Below, piece by piece: positions 8,589 through 17,245 of a stretch of 64,000 nt of DNA. How positions within the stretch are numbered: the first letter of the stretch is position 1; every line of letters begins with the position of its first letter. The translations under genes and the position numbers were made by a program. Source of the DNA: Ruegeria sp. 6PALISEP08 (GTDB lineage Bacteria > Pseudomonadota > Alphaproteobacteria > Rhodobacterales > Rhodobacteraceae); NCBI RefSeq assembly GCF_001238295.1, contig NZ_LGXZ01000011.1:62001-126000 (forward strand). Reading direction: 5' to 3'. A model generated the notes under the pieces. That model searched no databases, was not told the origin of the DNA, and saw nothing but the letters and a program-made list of their open reading frames with translations.

Positions 8589-8897
8589 ATGAACAAATGG
8601 ATTGGCTTGGGCGCATTGGCACTGGTTGCGGCCTGCGATGTTCCGCAGGCACCCGTGGTGACGGGGCCGGACGGTCAGGCCCGTATTCAAATCAACCTGT
8701 CCGGGCTGACCTGTTATGAAAATCGGTGCCTGGACATCAACCCGAGCGCGCGGAGCGTGCGTCAGATCGGGAACAAGACCACGGGTATCCCAAGGTCCAT
8801 TGACGTCAGCGACGGCACCGTGACACCTGCCGAGTTCAGGCAGATGGGCACTACAGCATCCCTTGCCGGAGGAGAAGGTTCAGGCAACGATCGCTAG
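8589..8897 (+). CDS. Hypothetical lipoprotein, 102 aa
   Basis: The N-terminus [16 protein letters not shown] is a lipoprotein signal with the lipobox VAAC. The mature part (about 86 residues) has two further cysteines ('[11 protein letters not shown]') that could form a disulfide, and a Gly-rich end. I do not recognise the family. It lies 24 bp after the EF-hand gene with GGAG upstream, and its last 4 bases overlap the convergent phhB gene. Confidence 0.7.
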   Translation: MNKWIGLGALALVAACDVPQAPVVTGPDGQARIQINLSGLTCYENRCLDINPSARSVRQIGNKTTGIPRSIDVSDGTVTPAEFRQMGTTASLAGGEGSGNDR

Positions 8898-9187
8898 CAC
8901 AGGCTGTCCATCTTACGGGCCAGCTTGGCATCCAATGACGACAGGCCGCCCACATCGTGCGTAGACAGAACAACCTCGACGGTGCGGTAAACGTTGAACC
9001 ATTCGGGGTGGTGATTCCATTTCTCAGCCCAGATCGCCACTTGCGTCATCCAACCGAATGCGTGCACGAAATTGTCGAAAATGAAGGTCTTGGTGATTGC
9101 ATCGCGGCCTTCAACCATGGTCCAGCCGTTCTTGAACAGCGGATCCAGCAGTGGGCCACGGGTTTCGGACGACAAAAGTTCAGTCAT
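8894..9187 (-). CDS. phhB: Pterin-4a-carbinolamine dehydratase
   Basis: The 97-residue protein has the complete PCD signature: '[28 protein letters not shown]' region with the paired histidines, then '[21 protein letters not shown]'. It dehydrates 4a-hydroxytetrahydrobiopterin to regenerate the pterin cofactor of aromatic amino-acid hydroxylases, or may act in tetrahydromonapterin recycling. No hydroxylase gene is present in this window. Its start overlaps the stop of the upstream GNAT gene (ATGA). Confidence 0.92.
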   Translation of the reverse strand: MTELLSSETRGPLLDPLFKNGWTMVEGRDAITKTFIFDNFVHAFGWMTQVAIWAEKWNHHPEWFNVYRTVEVVLSTHDVGGLSSLDAKLARKMDSLC

Positions 9188-10371
9188 TGCTGTTCCTCCG
9201 GGTTCGATTTCCTGAACGGACCGTAGTCCGTTAGAATTTCGATCTCTTCTCCCACTGCGCGGCCTTCGGCGTCCAGATATTTTTTGACCGCATCGGCAAA
9301 ACCCGGATCGCCAACCCAGTGCAAGCTATGCGTGCGCGTTGGCAAATACCCCCGCGCCAGCTTGTGTTCGCCCTGTGCGCCCGCCTCAACCCGGGCCAGA
9401 CCGTGGGCAATGGCAAAGTCTATCGCCCTATAGTAGCACAGTTCGAAATGCAGGCAGGCATGATGTTCACTGCAACCCCAATACCGGCCAAAAAGCGTTT
9501 CGCGGCCTATGAAGTTCAGCGCCCCCGCAATGGCATAGCCATCCCGTTCCGCCAGCACCAAGGCCATGTCATCCGCCATAGTTTCCTGCGCAATGTCAAA
9601 AAACTGGCGCGTCAGGTAAGGCGAGCCCCACTTACGCGCGCCGGTATCCTGATAGAACCGCCAGAACGCGTCCCAATGCTCAGGGCGCAGTGCATCCCCG
9701 GTCAGGGTGCGGATGTCTCCGCCAAAGTGATTGGCCTGCGCCCGTTCCTTGCGGATGTTCTTGCGTTTGCGCGATGACAAAGCGGCCAGGAAAGCGTCGA
9801 AACTTGAATAGTCATCATTCAACCAATGAAACTGCTGCGAACTGCGCAGCATCAATCCCATCTGTTCCCCGACCTGCGCCTCATCCTCGGCACAGAAGGT
9901 CGCGTGAACCGACGAGATCTGATTGTCCGCCGCCAGTTGCACCGCGCCTTGCACCAAGGCCGACATGCCGATCCGCTCGTACCCCGGACACACTAGGAAA
10001 CGCCGCCCAGTCGCCGGGGTGAACGGCACCGCGATCTGAAGTTTTGGGTAATAGCGCCCGCCCGCGCTTTCATAGGCATGGGCCCAGCTATGATCGAAGA
10101 TATATTCGCCCTGACTGTGAGATTTGGCGTACATCGGCGCCGCCGCGATCAGGATCCCGTCAAGATAAGCAGTCAGATATTGCGGCTGCCAGCCTGTACC
10201 ACGCCCAACGGACCCGCTTTCTTCCAGCGCCAGTAAAAACCGATGGGTTGTAAATGGATCAAGAGGTCGGCCGCCATCGGCGATCTCAGGGCAGGCGCAG
10301 GCATCCCACTCTGCCGCAGAAATCTGCGACAGAGCGCCCAGTACCTGAATTTCGATCTGTGCCTGATCCAT
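9184..10371 (-). CDS. GNAT/FemAB-like acyltransferase (DUF482-type)
   Basis: The 395-residue protein matches the GNAT-related 'peptidoglycan biosynthesis' DUF482 family: '[10 protein letters not shown]'-type segment (here '[20 protein letters not shown]'), '[13 protein letters not shown]', '[20 protein letters not shown]' and '[18 protein letters not shown]'. These are duplicated-GNAT cytosolic enzymes; a link to peptidoglycan is annotated widely but the reaction is not established. The ATG at 10371 has GGAGG six bases upstream; an ATG 12 codons earlier lacks such a site. It lies between GDPD and phhB in a leftward operon. Confidence 0.8.
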   Translation of the reverse strand: MDQAQIEIQVLGALSQISAAEWDACACPEIADGGRPLDPFTTHRFLLALEESGSVGRGTGWQPQYLTAYLDGILIAAAPMYAKSHSQGEYIFDHSWAHAYESAGGRYYPKLQIAVPFTPATGRRFLVCPGYERIGMSALVQGAVQLAADNQISSVHATFCAEDEAQVGEQMGLMLRSSQQFHWLNDDYSSFDAFLAALSSRKRKNIRKERAQANHFGGDIRTLTGDALRPEHWDAFWRFYQDTGARKWGSPYLTRQFFDIAQETMADDMALVLAERDGYAIAGALNFIGRETLFGRYWGCSEHHACLHFELCYYRAIDFAIAHGLARVEAGAQGEHKLARGYLPTRTHSLHWVGDPGFADAVKKYLDAEGRAVGEEIEILTDYGPFRKSNPEEQQ

Positions 10372-10416
10372 ATGTCCTCCGCGCCAGTCCTTTATCTGTG
10401 ACAGCACAGAGCAGGT

Positions 10417-11187
10417 TCAAGCCGAATGCGTGGCCAGATACCCTTCGAAGGTCACATTGTCGGCAACCTTGCGCGCCTCTGCCTCTTGTTCAGGCGACCG
10501 GATTGTCCAGCACAGGATTGGCACACCGCGCGCTTTCAACTCGGCCACGCGGGGACGCGACAAGTCAGCAGCCTCGTGACTGATGAAGCTGGCATTGGTG
10601 CTTTCGAAATCCGGAATGCCCCGCAGATGTTCGCGGACGGCTTGCGGTAACGGCCAGTCGTCTGCCCTAAAAGCGCAGGTTACGATCCCGCAAGGTAGAT
10701 GCGGGGCCAGACGTGCAAGCTCAGCGGTCGAGTTCGGGTTGAACGACATTAGAGCCAGCGGACCTTCATAGCCCGACAGAATGCGCACGGCCTCTTGCTC
10801 CAACGGGCCGATGCCGGTGCCCATGGCGCCGTCCTGATCTTTGAACTCAATAAGCAACGGCACCTGCCCGGCGACAAGATCCAGCACTTCTTTCAGTGAC
10901 GGGATACCTTCGCTGTCGGAATGCAGCAAAGGAACCGCCAAGGCCTCGGCCCCGGTGATCTGCTGGATCGCGCCGGTCTGCCCGGTCAGACGCTTGAGGT
11001 CATAGTCATGAAAGACCATCACCTGACCATCTGCGGTCAGTTGCAGATCAATCTCGATCCCATACCCTGCATCAATCGCGGCCTGAATGGCAGCGCGACT
11101 ATTTTCAGGACGGTTGTCCGAAATATCATGCAACGCCCGATGCGCAATCGGGCGTTGAAGAAACTCTGACGGCAAACTGGGTGTCAT
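10417..11187 (-). CDS. ugpQ: Glycerophosphodiester phosphodiesterase
   Basis: A 256-residue cytosolic GDPD: 'PIAHRALHDISDNRPENSRAA' carries the catalytic His and the 'PENS' pair, followed by 'IEIDLQLTADGQVMVFHD' with the metal-binding E, D and second His. The C-terminal 'GVPILCWTIRSPEQEAEA' matches the conserved W region. It hydrolyses glycerophosphodiesters to glycerol-3-phosphate plus an alcohol. There is no signal peptide. The start overlaps the ridA stop (ATGA). The gene symbol is by family only; no ugp transporter is adjacent. Confidence 0.9.
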   Translation of the reverse strand: MTPSLPSEFLQRPIAHRALHDISDNRPENSRAAIQAAIDAGYGIEIDLQLTADGQVMVFHDYDLKRLTGQTGAIQQITGAEALAVPLLHSDSEGIPSLKEVLDLVAGQVPLLIEFKDQDGAMGTGIGPLEQEAVRILSGYEGPLALMSFNPNSTAELARLAPHLPCGIVTCAFRADDWPLPQAVREHLRGIPDFESTNASFISHEAADLSRPRVAELKARGVPILCWTIRSPEQEAEARKVADNVTFEGYLATHSA

Positions 11188-11639
11188 TGGACTTCGAAAA
11201 TCCCTTCGATCTCGACCGCGACGCCCAACGGCAGCGACGCGGCACTGACGGCCGAGCGCGAATGACGACCGGCTTCGCCCAGCGCCTCGACAAGGAAATC
11301 GGATGCGCCGTTGATCACTTGCGGCTGCTGGGTGAAATCCGCAGTCGAGTTTACAAAACCGGTCAGTTTGATCACGCGCACCAGCTTTTCGATGTCGCCG
11401 CCACAGGCTGCCTTAACCTGCGCCAGCAGATTGATCGCGCAAACCCGTGCCGCCGCCGCACCGGCTTCGACATCCATATCATCACCCAGTTTGCCGGTGA
11501 TCAACTCAGCTGTTTTCGAAATCTGACCCGAAACATAGACGATATTGCCCATACGCACGAAGGGTACATAATTGGCGGCCGGCGCGGGTGCATCATCCAG
11601 CCTGACACCAAGGCTTTCCAGCTTTGAAGCGATGCTCAT
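11184..11639 (-). CDS. RidA family enamine/imine deaminase
   Basis: A 151-residue YjgF/YER057c-type protein. 'VPFVRMGNIVYVSGQI', 'GAAAARVCAINLLAQVKAACG' and the C-terminal 'GRHSRSAVSAASLPLGVAVEIE' with the substrate-binding Arg are clear. It belongs to the longer subgroup (about 150 residues) rather than the 125-residue RidA proper, so substrate range may differ. It heads the leftward operon ridA-like, GDPD, GNAT, phhB. The upstream 260-290 bp to mlaA contain the divergent promoters. Confidence 0.88.
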   Translation of the reverse strand: MSIASKLESLGVRLDDAPAPAANYVPFVRMGNIVYVSGQISKTAELITGKLGDDMDVEAGAAAARVCAINLLAQVKAACGGDIEKLVRVIKLTGFVNSTADFTQQPQVINGASDFLVEALGEAGRHSRSAVSAASLPLGVAVEIEGIFEVQ

Positions 11640-11930
11640 TTGAGAGGGTCCTTCCCTAGATTCAACTGCGCCGGACGCTAACCGGGAAGAACCGTTTGGG
11701 AAAGTCGAAATCCGGTACTTGCCGATTTGCCTCCGTTCTAAGCGTTTCTTTACTTATTACGACCTATTGATCCGTGGTCACTTTACCAGCCCCCGGCGGT
11801 CAGGTTACACGCAAGGTGTTTCATTCGAGACCCGAAACGACTATGTGACAGAACTTGTGCCACCCCAGCACGTTGATATTGATTAAATGTCCGGCGGACC
11901 ATGTGCCGGGCCACTTGGGAGAAGCAAAAC
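11640..11930. other. Divergent intergenic region between ridA-like gene and mlaA
   Basis: About 290 bases, AT-richer than the surroundings, with no convincing ORF, tRNA or terminator. It must carry promoters for both operons. I see no palindrome long enough to call an operator. Confidence 0.6.
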
Positions 11931-12746
11931 GTGCCTCGCAGATTGCGCCTGAAACATCTTGTCGTCCTATCATGTATGGCCGTTCTGTCCGCCTGCGCAT
12001 CCACGCCGCCCGAAGGGGCCACGCGCGATGACGTTTTTGATCCTTATGAAAACAACAACCGGGCGATCCACAAATTCAATCTTGGCGTGGACCGGTTTTT
12101 GTTCCGCCCCGCCTCGAAAGGCTATGTGAAAATTGTTCCCGACCCGATGGTGACAAGCTTCAGCACCTTTGCCGAAAACATTTCGCTGCCGGGTCAGGCC
12201 GTTGATTACCTGCTGCAAGGCAATCCGAAGCAAATGGGTAACGCCTTGCTGAGATTCGTGATCAACATGACCGTGGGAGGCTTTGGTCTGTCTGCACCCG
12301 CGGACGAGTTGAACCTGCCGCCAGTGGATACCGATTTCGGCGAGACGCTGCATGTCTGGGGCGTGGGCGAAGGCGCATATGTGGAACTGCCCTTCTACGG
12401 TCCGTCGACCCAACGGGATGCGATCGGGGTTGTGATTAACCTGTTCTCGAACCCGATCAATTTTACTCCGGTGCGCCCCGCCGATAACATTGGCGTCTAT
12501 GCCGAGATCGTGCGCCGCATGGGAGATCGCGGCCGGTTCTCGGATACGATCGACTCGATTCTTTATGAAAGTGCAGACAGTTATGCGCAGGCACGCCTGA
12601 TCTTTCTGCAAAATCGCCGCTTTGAACTGGCAAGAGATGACGAAGACGCCTATCTGGATCTGTATTCTGACCCCTATGCCGAAACCGGGACAGACCCGGT
12701 CAGGGACCCCTTTTTAGACCCCTACGAGGACCCCTATGCCGAATAA
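11931..12746 (+). CDS. mlaA: MlaA family outer-membrane lipoprotein (VacJ)
   Basis: The protein carries a lipobox LSAC at the end of a signal peptide and the MlaA core: 'DVFDPYENNNRAIHKFN', 'ENISLPGQAVDYLLQG', 'LLRFVINMTVGGFGLSAPA', 'DTDFGETLHVWGVGEGAYVELPFYGPS'. MlaA removes misplaced phospholipids from the outer leaflet of the outer membrane and passes them to MlaC. I choose the GTG at 11931, nine bases after GGAG; an ATG ten codons upstream gives a longer N-region. The C-terminal 30 residues are a DPY-rich acidic tail (DPYAE, DPFLDPYEDPYAE) not needed by the fold. The end overlaps mlaC by 11 bp. Confidence 0.92.
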   Translation: MPRRLRLKHLVVLSCMAVLSACASTPPEGATRDDVFDPYENNNRAIHKFNLGVDRFLFRPASKGYVKIVPDPMVTSFSTFAENISLPGQAVDYLLQGNPKQMGNALLRFVINMTVGGFGLSAPADELNLPPVDTDFGETLHVWGVGEGAYVELPFYGPSTQRDAIGVVINLFSNPINFTPVRPADNIGVYAEIVRRMGDRGRFSDTIDSILYESADSYAQARLIFLQNRRFELARDDEDAYLDLYSDPYAETGTDPVRDPFLDPYEDPYAE

Positions 12747-13335
12747 CGAGTTGAACCGCCGCCATTTCATCGCCTCAGGCCTCGCGTTGGCCCTGCTGCC
12801 CCTGCCCGCCTTGGCGCAGACCGAAGCCGCTGCCAAAGCGCTGGTCAACAGCGTTGTTACAGACATCAATCGGGTGATCGATTCCGGCAAATCCGAAAAG
12901 GCGATGCTGCGTGACTTCGAGAAAATCTTCGTGCGATATGGCGATGTGCCGATCATGGCACGCTACGCGCTGGGGGCAGATGCCCGCACCGCCAGCCCCG
13001 CCCAGTTGAAACAGTTCACCAATGCCTTTCAAGGCTATATCTCGCGCAAATACGGTCGCCGGTTCCGCGAATTCATCGGCGGCGAAGTCAACGTGCGTAA
13101 CGCGCGCAAGATCAAGGCAGGATATGAGGTACGGACCCTGGTCAAGCTGCGTGGATCGTCCCCGTTCGATGTGACATTCCTGGTGTCGGACAAATCGGGT
13201 CGCGACAAGTTCTACAACATGTTCATCGAAGGCGTGAACCTTCTGCTGACCGAGCGCACCGAAATCGGCGCAATGCTGGATGCCCGGAAGGGGAATCTGG
13301 ATCAGTTGATCAAAGACCTGAAAAAGACGGGCTGA
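12736..13335 (+). CDS. mlaC: MlaC-like periplasmic phospholipid shuttle protein
   Basis: A 199-residue protein with an N-terminal twin-arginine-like signal (ELNRRHFIASGLALALLPLPALA) and the Ttg2D/MlaC domain: 'FEKIFVRYGDVPIMARYALG', 'QFTNAFQGYISRKYGRRFREF' and 'YNMFIEGVNLLLTERTEIGAML'. MlaC carries phospholipid between MlaA and the inner-membrane MlaFEDB complex, which is not in this window. A good terminator follows 54 bp downstream, so mlaA-mlaC is a two-gene unit. Confidence 0.92.
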   Translation: MPNNELNRRHFIASGLALALLPLPALAQTEAAAKALVNSVVTDINRVIDSGKSEKAMLRDFEKIFVRYGDVPIMARYALGADARTASPAQLKQFTNAFQGYISRKYGRRFREFIGGEVNVRNARKIKAGYEVRTLVKLRGSSPFDVTFLVSDKSGRDKFYNMFIEGVNLLLTERTEIGAMLDARKGNLDQLIKDLKKTG

Positions 13336-13389
13336 TTCATTTGTTGAGTTTGGAACGCCCCAAACTGAAATCCTGAAAAGCTAATGTGA

Positions 13390-13416
13390 GGGGTCAGAAA
13401 CGTCTGGCCCCTTTTT
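13390..13416 (+). terminator. Rho-independent terminator of mlaA-mlaC
   Basis: A 9-bp stem (GGGGTCAGA/TCTGGCCCC, one G-T wobble) with a 4-nt loop is followed at once by TTTTT. It closes the mlaC transcript and lies 18 bp before the end of the convergent fliP. Confidence 0.85.
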
Positions 13417-13433
13417 GGTGGCAAACGTCTAAA

Positions 13434-14161
13434 TTATGGCAAATAACTGCGCACTAGCGCGCCAGCGATCAACGCCCACCCGTCCGCAATCACAAAGAAC
13501 TCCAGCTTGAATGGCAGGGATACGATGGCGGGTGGCACCATCATCATACCCATCGACATCAACACCGCCGCCACAACAAGATCGATGATCAGAAACGGCA
13601 GGAAAATCAGAAATCCGATCTGAAAGGCCCGCGCTATTTCGGACAGCATGAATGATGGCATCAAAACCGACAAAGGCGCCTGTGCTGACAATTCCATCGC
13701 TTCGCCACCAGGTCGCAATGCCGCAATTGCATAGAACGTATCAGCGTCCAGCCGCGCCACCATGAAACCCCGAAAGGGTTCCAGTGCCCGTTCCAGTGCG
13801 GGCTCAACCGCTAGCGTTTCTTCCATCATCGGACGGATGCCGGTGTCCCACGCCTTGTGAACACCGGATCCATGATGAAACAAGTCAGGAATAGCGCCAA
13901 ACTGACCAGCAGCATGTTGGGGGGCGATTGCTGCAGACCGATCCCCTGCCGCAGGATCGAAAGTACCGTGATCAGAAACGGGAAGCAGGTAATCATGATC
14001 GCCAGACCCGGCGCGATGCTCAGCACCGTGATCAGCAAGATCAACTGTATGGTCCGGGCCGAAATCGACCCACCTTCGCCCAATGACAAAGTCACATCCT
14101 GCGCGATGGCAAGCGAAGGAAACAGCGCCATCGCCAGAGCCAGCCAGATCGCGCAGCGCAT
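13434..14161 (-). pseudogene. fliP: fliP with a single-base frameshift, flagellar export gate protein
   Basis: FliP is an inner-membrane pore subunit of the flagellar type III export gate. The first part reads in frame from 14161 (signal peptide 'MRCAIWLALAMALFPSLAIAQ', then 'APGLAIMITCFPFLITVLSILRQGIGLQQSPPNMLLVSLALFLT') to 'FIMDPVFT', then turns into a stop at 13826. The rest, from 'AWDTGIRPMMEET' through 'MPSFMLSEIARAFQIGFLIFLPFLIIDLVVAA' to the C-terminus, is intact in the other frame. One base is missing near 13852-13862. Together the two parts would make a normal protein of about 243 residues. No slippery heptamer or homopolymer is present. The cause is a mutation or a sequencing error. 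The start overlaps the fliN stop (TGATG). Confidence 0.88.
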
Positions 14162-14448
14162 CAACCGATCCCGTTTTGAAGATCGGCAATTTCGGTCAGA
14201 CGCACAGCCAGTTGTCCGGCCTGATCGCCGTCCATCTCTTCGAGCAACCCACGCGCCACCAACTGATCCCCAACATAAAGGTCAACCGGATCCTCGATCC
14301 GTTTGTCCAGGGTCAGCACCGCATTCTCGCCCATGGTCAGCAAATCCCGGATCAACGGGCGGGCGCGACCTACCGAAACGGTCACTTCGATCGGAACCGA
14401 TTCAAACGGGTTGGGCTTTTCAGTTTTCGGGATCTGAGTGTCATTCAT
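14161..14448 (-). CDS. fliN: Flagellar motor switch protein FliN
   Basis: A 95-residue protein with the SpoA/FliN surface-presentation domain: 'VPIEVTVSVGRARPLIRDLLTMGENAVLTLDK', then 'DPVDLYVGDQLVARGLLEEMD' and 'AVRLTEI'. FliN forms the lower C-ring of the motor with FliM and FliG. The ATG at 14448 is chosen over one 17 codons upstream because the latter lies within the preceding gene. It overlaps the fliH-like stop by 8 bases and is followed by fliP. Confidence 0.9.
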   Translation of the reverse strand: MNDTQIPKTEKPNPFESVPIEVTVSVGRARPLIRDLLTMGENAVLTLDKRIEDPVDLYVGDQLVARGLLEEMDGDQAGQLAVRLTEIADLQNGIG

Positions 14449-15037
14449 TGGACAAAGCCTCTCTTGCCTCAAAGACGTAAGCGTCAAAAATCTGTGCAAC
14501 GGTGGTCAGCAAGGCACCGCAATCCACTTCGCGCCTGCTGGTGCCGACCTGCAACCGCGCCTGCCTGGGCCCGAGGGCGAGATCTTCGATCACGCGTGGG
14601 ACTGAATGCATATCTGTCGGCAAAAACGCCTCGACATCTTCAACGCATCCCATCGGCACCATAATCTGCATCGGTTGTTCCATCTGCGTCCGCGCCATCT
14701 GGCACAGCTGTTCAACAAGACGGGCGGCGATGCCACGGTCTACTATCTCGGGCAGAACCGTCTGAACCAGGCTTTCGAACATGGGCTCCAGCGACAGCGT
14801 CATCCGGGTCATCGCTTCGTGATAGGTGAAGGACATGTCCTCCAGCGATTGGGCGAGCTTTGTCGAAATCTTCCCACGGCTTTGCTCCTGTGCTTGAGAG
14901 GCATCTTCCCACCCGGCTCCATACCCTTCTTCAAAGGCTGAAAGCTTCTGTTCCTCCAGCATTTCCTCATCCAGAAACAGAACCGTTCCGGTGTTAGTCT
15001 GAGCGGTGAAGTCCTCAAGTAGATGGGCAATTGACAT
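14441..15037 (-). CDS. fliH: FliH-like flagellar export regulator
   Basis: A 198-residue protein between fliF and fliN. It begins 'MSIAHLLEDFTAQ', has an acidic/Glu-rich 'FLDEEMLEEQKLSAFEEGYGAGWEDASQAQ' segment and a long helical middle, a pattern of FliH, which binds the ATPase FliI and the C-ring. The C-terminal part ('PRVIEDLALGPRQARLQVGTS') is the FliH-like globular end. Similarity is judged by layout and position more than by residues. The start codon overlaps the fliF stop (TGATG), and no fliI is in the window. Confidence 0.72.
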   Translation of the reverse strand: MSIAHLLEDFTAQTNTGTVLFLDEEMLEEQKLSAFEEGYGAGWEDASQAQEQSRGKISTKLAQSLEDMSFTYHEAMTRMTLSLEPMFESLVQTVLPEIVDRGIAARLVEQLCQMARTQMEQPMQIMVPMGCVEDVEAFLPTDMHSVPRVIEDLALGPRQARLQVGTSRREVDCGALLTTVAQIFDAYVFEAREALSNE

Positions 15038-16620
15038 CACACCTGCTCCTCGCCTTCTTCAAGCCAGCTGCGCAGGATCTCGACGGTTTCTTCCTGCTTG
15101 TCCCCGATCATTGTCCGCAACCGTTCGACCGGGTCTTCGGCGGTTTTTACACCCAGCGCCGGAACGCCTCCGTCATGAGGCAAAGGTGCGAAACCTGCCG
15201 CGTCATCTGTCGCGATTTCACCGGTCAGCACCGAGGATTCGCCACCGACGCCGTCAGTGGCGGGCAACAACGCCGGTGCAATTGCGGGTTTCATCAGGAT
15301 CGGTCGGTTCACGAACAGTGCCAGCACCAGCGAAACCGCAGCAAGTACCGCCATCTGGATCAGAGACATCGCGTCCAGATGAATGTTTTGCCACAGCGAG
15401 GATGACACCACGGTGCCTTGTGGGTCTACTGTGGGCAAATCCAGAGATTTCAGAGTGATCACATCCCCCCGCGCCGCGTCGAATCCCACGGCCGAAGCCA
15501 CCAGTTCCTCGAGCGCATCCAGCTCTGCATGCGACAAAGGCGCAAATGTTTCAGCACCCGAGGCATCCACTGTCCGCGTCCCGCTCATCAAAACAGCAAC
15601 CGTCAGACGTTTGATCGCACCGGGTGCTGTGTGTACCTCAAGCTCTGTCTCAGAGACCTCATAATTCACCCTCTCACGTGTTTGCGTGGCGGTGGAATTG
15701 GACTCGTCGCCTCCGGCCCCATCCCCATCGGGCAGGTTCGATGCCACCGTGACATCCGAAGACTGATTGCGAGCGCTGTCCGAGCGTTCCTCGACATCCG
15801 TGCTGATCGCCAAACGACCCTTGGGATCAAAGCGCCGCTCGCGGATCGATTCTGTCTTGGTCTCCGTATCCACGCTGACCTCGACCACCGCATTGCCGGT
15901 TCCCACGCGCGCTTCGACCAAACGCAGAACACGTTCGCGCAGTTGGCGCGATTTATCATCCGCTGTATTCGCGGCCACAGCCGTGTCCTGCCCACCAATC
16001 ACGGCCCCGCTCGAATCGATCACAGTCACGTTTTCGGGCGTAAGCCCGCTCACGGCAGAAGCAACGAGGAATCGGATAGCCTTGGCCTGATCGCTGGTGA
16101 TGTCAGCCCCCGACGGCACCAAATATACCGAAGCCGTGGGCGCGACACTGCGCTGAAACGGGTTCGCCGAACCGTTTGCGATATGCACACGTGCCTGACT
16201 GACATATGGGCTGCCGACTATTGTACGCGCCAGTTCACCCTCTTTCGCGCGCCAGTAAGCGGCATCGAACATCTGTGATGTGGTGCCAAACCCGCTTAGT
16301 GAATCAAGTAGCTCATAGCCCTTGTTGCCGTTTGCAGGCAGGCCTTCACTGGCCAAGGTCATCCTCAATTCGTCGCGCTGCGCGCCTGGAACATAGATGG
16401 AGCCACCCCGAATCTCATAGGTGACGCCGCGCTGATCCAATGCGCGCACGATGTCTCCTGCGGCACCACTTTCTAATCCTGCATACAGAAGCGTCATCGA
16501 CGGCGCTGTCACAAGGCGGGACATTCCGAGAATTCCCAAAAACACCAGCACAACCGCGCCGGCAACGATAAATTGTTTACGCCTGTCCAAACTTGCCCAG
16601 ACAGTTCCGATCTGCTGCAC
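15037..16620 (-). CDS. fliF: Flagellar MS-ring protein FliF
   Basis: A 527-residue inner-membrane protein with an N-terminal transmembrane helix (about residues 17-37), the ring-building motifs 'MTLLYAGLESGAAGDIVRALDQRGVTYEI', 'GFGTTSQMFDAAYWRAKEGELARTI' and 'VYLVPSGADITSDQAKAIRFLVASAVSGL', a second TM near residue 425 and a FliG-binding C-terminal tail with 'RLRTMIGDKQEETVEILRSWLEE'. The start is GTG at 16620: GGAGG sits 5 bases upstream, while another GTG two codons earlier abuts the GGAG and is unlikely. First gene of the leftward flagellar operon. Confidence 0.95.
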   Translation of the reverse strand: MQQIGTVWASLDRRKQFIVAGAVVLVFLGILGMSRLVTAPSMTLLYAGLESGAAGDIVRALDQRGVTYEIRGGSIYVPGAQRDELRMTLASEGLPANGNKGYELLDSLSGFGTTSQMFDAAYWRAKEGELARTIVGSPYVSQARVHIANGSANPFQRSVAPTASVYLVPSGADITSDQAKAIRFLVASAVSGLTPENVTVIDSSGAVIGGQDTAVAANTADDKSRQLRERVLRLVEARVGTGNAVVEVSVDTETKTESIRERRFDPKGRLAISTDVEERSDSARNQSSDVTVASNLPDGDGAGGDESNSTATQTRERVNYEVSETELEVHTAPGAIKRLTVAVLMSGTRTVDASGAETFAPLSHAELDALEELVASAVGFDAARGDVITLKSLDLPTVDPQGTVVSSSLWQNIHLDAMSLIQMAVLAAVSLVLALFVNRPILMKPAIAPALLPATDGVGGESSVLTGEIATDDAAGFAPLPHDGGVPALGVKTAEDPVERLRTMIGDKQEETVEILRSWLEEGEEQV

Positions 16621-16678
16621 GCTCACCTCCGACTCGCCGACATTCTGCCCGGCGCACCCCCTGTTTGGACGATTGCCC

Positions 16679-16693
16679 TTAACAATCGGTTAG
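16679..16693. promoter_or_regulatory. CtrA-like binding site between divergent flagellar operons
   Basis: TTAA at 16679-16682, seven bases, then TTAG at 16690-16693: one mismatch from the CtrA consensus TTAA-N7-TTAA. It is placed in the 118-bp gap between fliF and fliL, where flagellar promoters of both directions must lie. CtrA regulates flagellar genes in Rhodobacterales; binding here is inferred from sequence alone. Confidence 0.5.
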
Positions 16694-16738
16694 TCCCTGA
16701 CCGGTTATGAAACAACAGAACGGGTGAATGAGGACGTC

Positions 16739-17236
16739 ATGACCGACGCAACGGCTGAACAGACGGAAACCACTGATAAAAAGGGAAAAAAGGGAATTCT
16801 AATAGGACTGATTCTGGCCGTTTCTGGCGCCGCGGGCGGGTATTTTCTGACCTCTTCGGGGCTGATTCCACTAGGTGGCAAAGCCGCTGAAGAGGCAAGC
16901 CAGGATATGGAAAAAGAAAAACCGGTCAAAACGCTGGCTGATGTTGCATTCATCGATTTGCCACCCGTGATCGTATCGGTGAACTCAAGCAACTCGCGGC
17001 GTTTGAAATTTCACGCGCAGCTCGAAGTTAACGCCCCGTACATGGCTGATGCGGAAAGAATGCAACCACGAATCATGGATGTCCTGAACGGATACCTGCG
17101 GGCCGTCGAACTGCAGGATCTTGAGGACTCGCTGGCGTTGATGCGCATCAGGGGTCACTTGCTGAGGCGCATTGGAATCGTCGTTGGCGAGGGTCGCGTT
17201 CGCGATGTGCTGGTGATGGAATTTGTACTGAACTAG
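16739..17236 (+). CDS. fliL: Flagellar basal-body-associated protein FliL
   Basis: A 165-residue protein: charged cytoplasmic N-terminus, one TM helix ('KGILIGLILAVSGAAGGYFLTSSGLI'), and the periplasmic FliL domain with 'FIDLPPVIVSVNSSNSRRLKFHAQLEV' and 'RIMDVLNGYLRAVELQDLEDSLALMRIRGHLLRRI'. FliL surrounds and stabilises stator units. Start at ATG 16739 with GAGG upstream at good spacing. First gene of the rightward motor operon; the TTG-start gene follows after 9 bp. Confidence 0.9.
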   Translation: MTDATAEQTETTDKKGKKGILIGLILAVSGAAGGYFLTSSGLIPLGGKAAEEASQDMEKEKPVKTLADVAFIDLPPVIVSVNSSNSRRLKFHAQLEVNAPYMADAERMQPRIMDVLNGYLRAVELQDLEDSLALMRIRGHLLRRIGIVVGEGRVRDVLVMEFVLN

Positions 17237-17245
17237 GAGGCAAAA

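Noticed and set aside
13852-13862. Programmed frameshifting or phase variation in fliP
   Set aside because: No slippery heptamer, homopolymer or downstream stem typical of programmed shifts is visible, so mutation or sequencing error is simpler.
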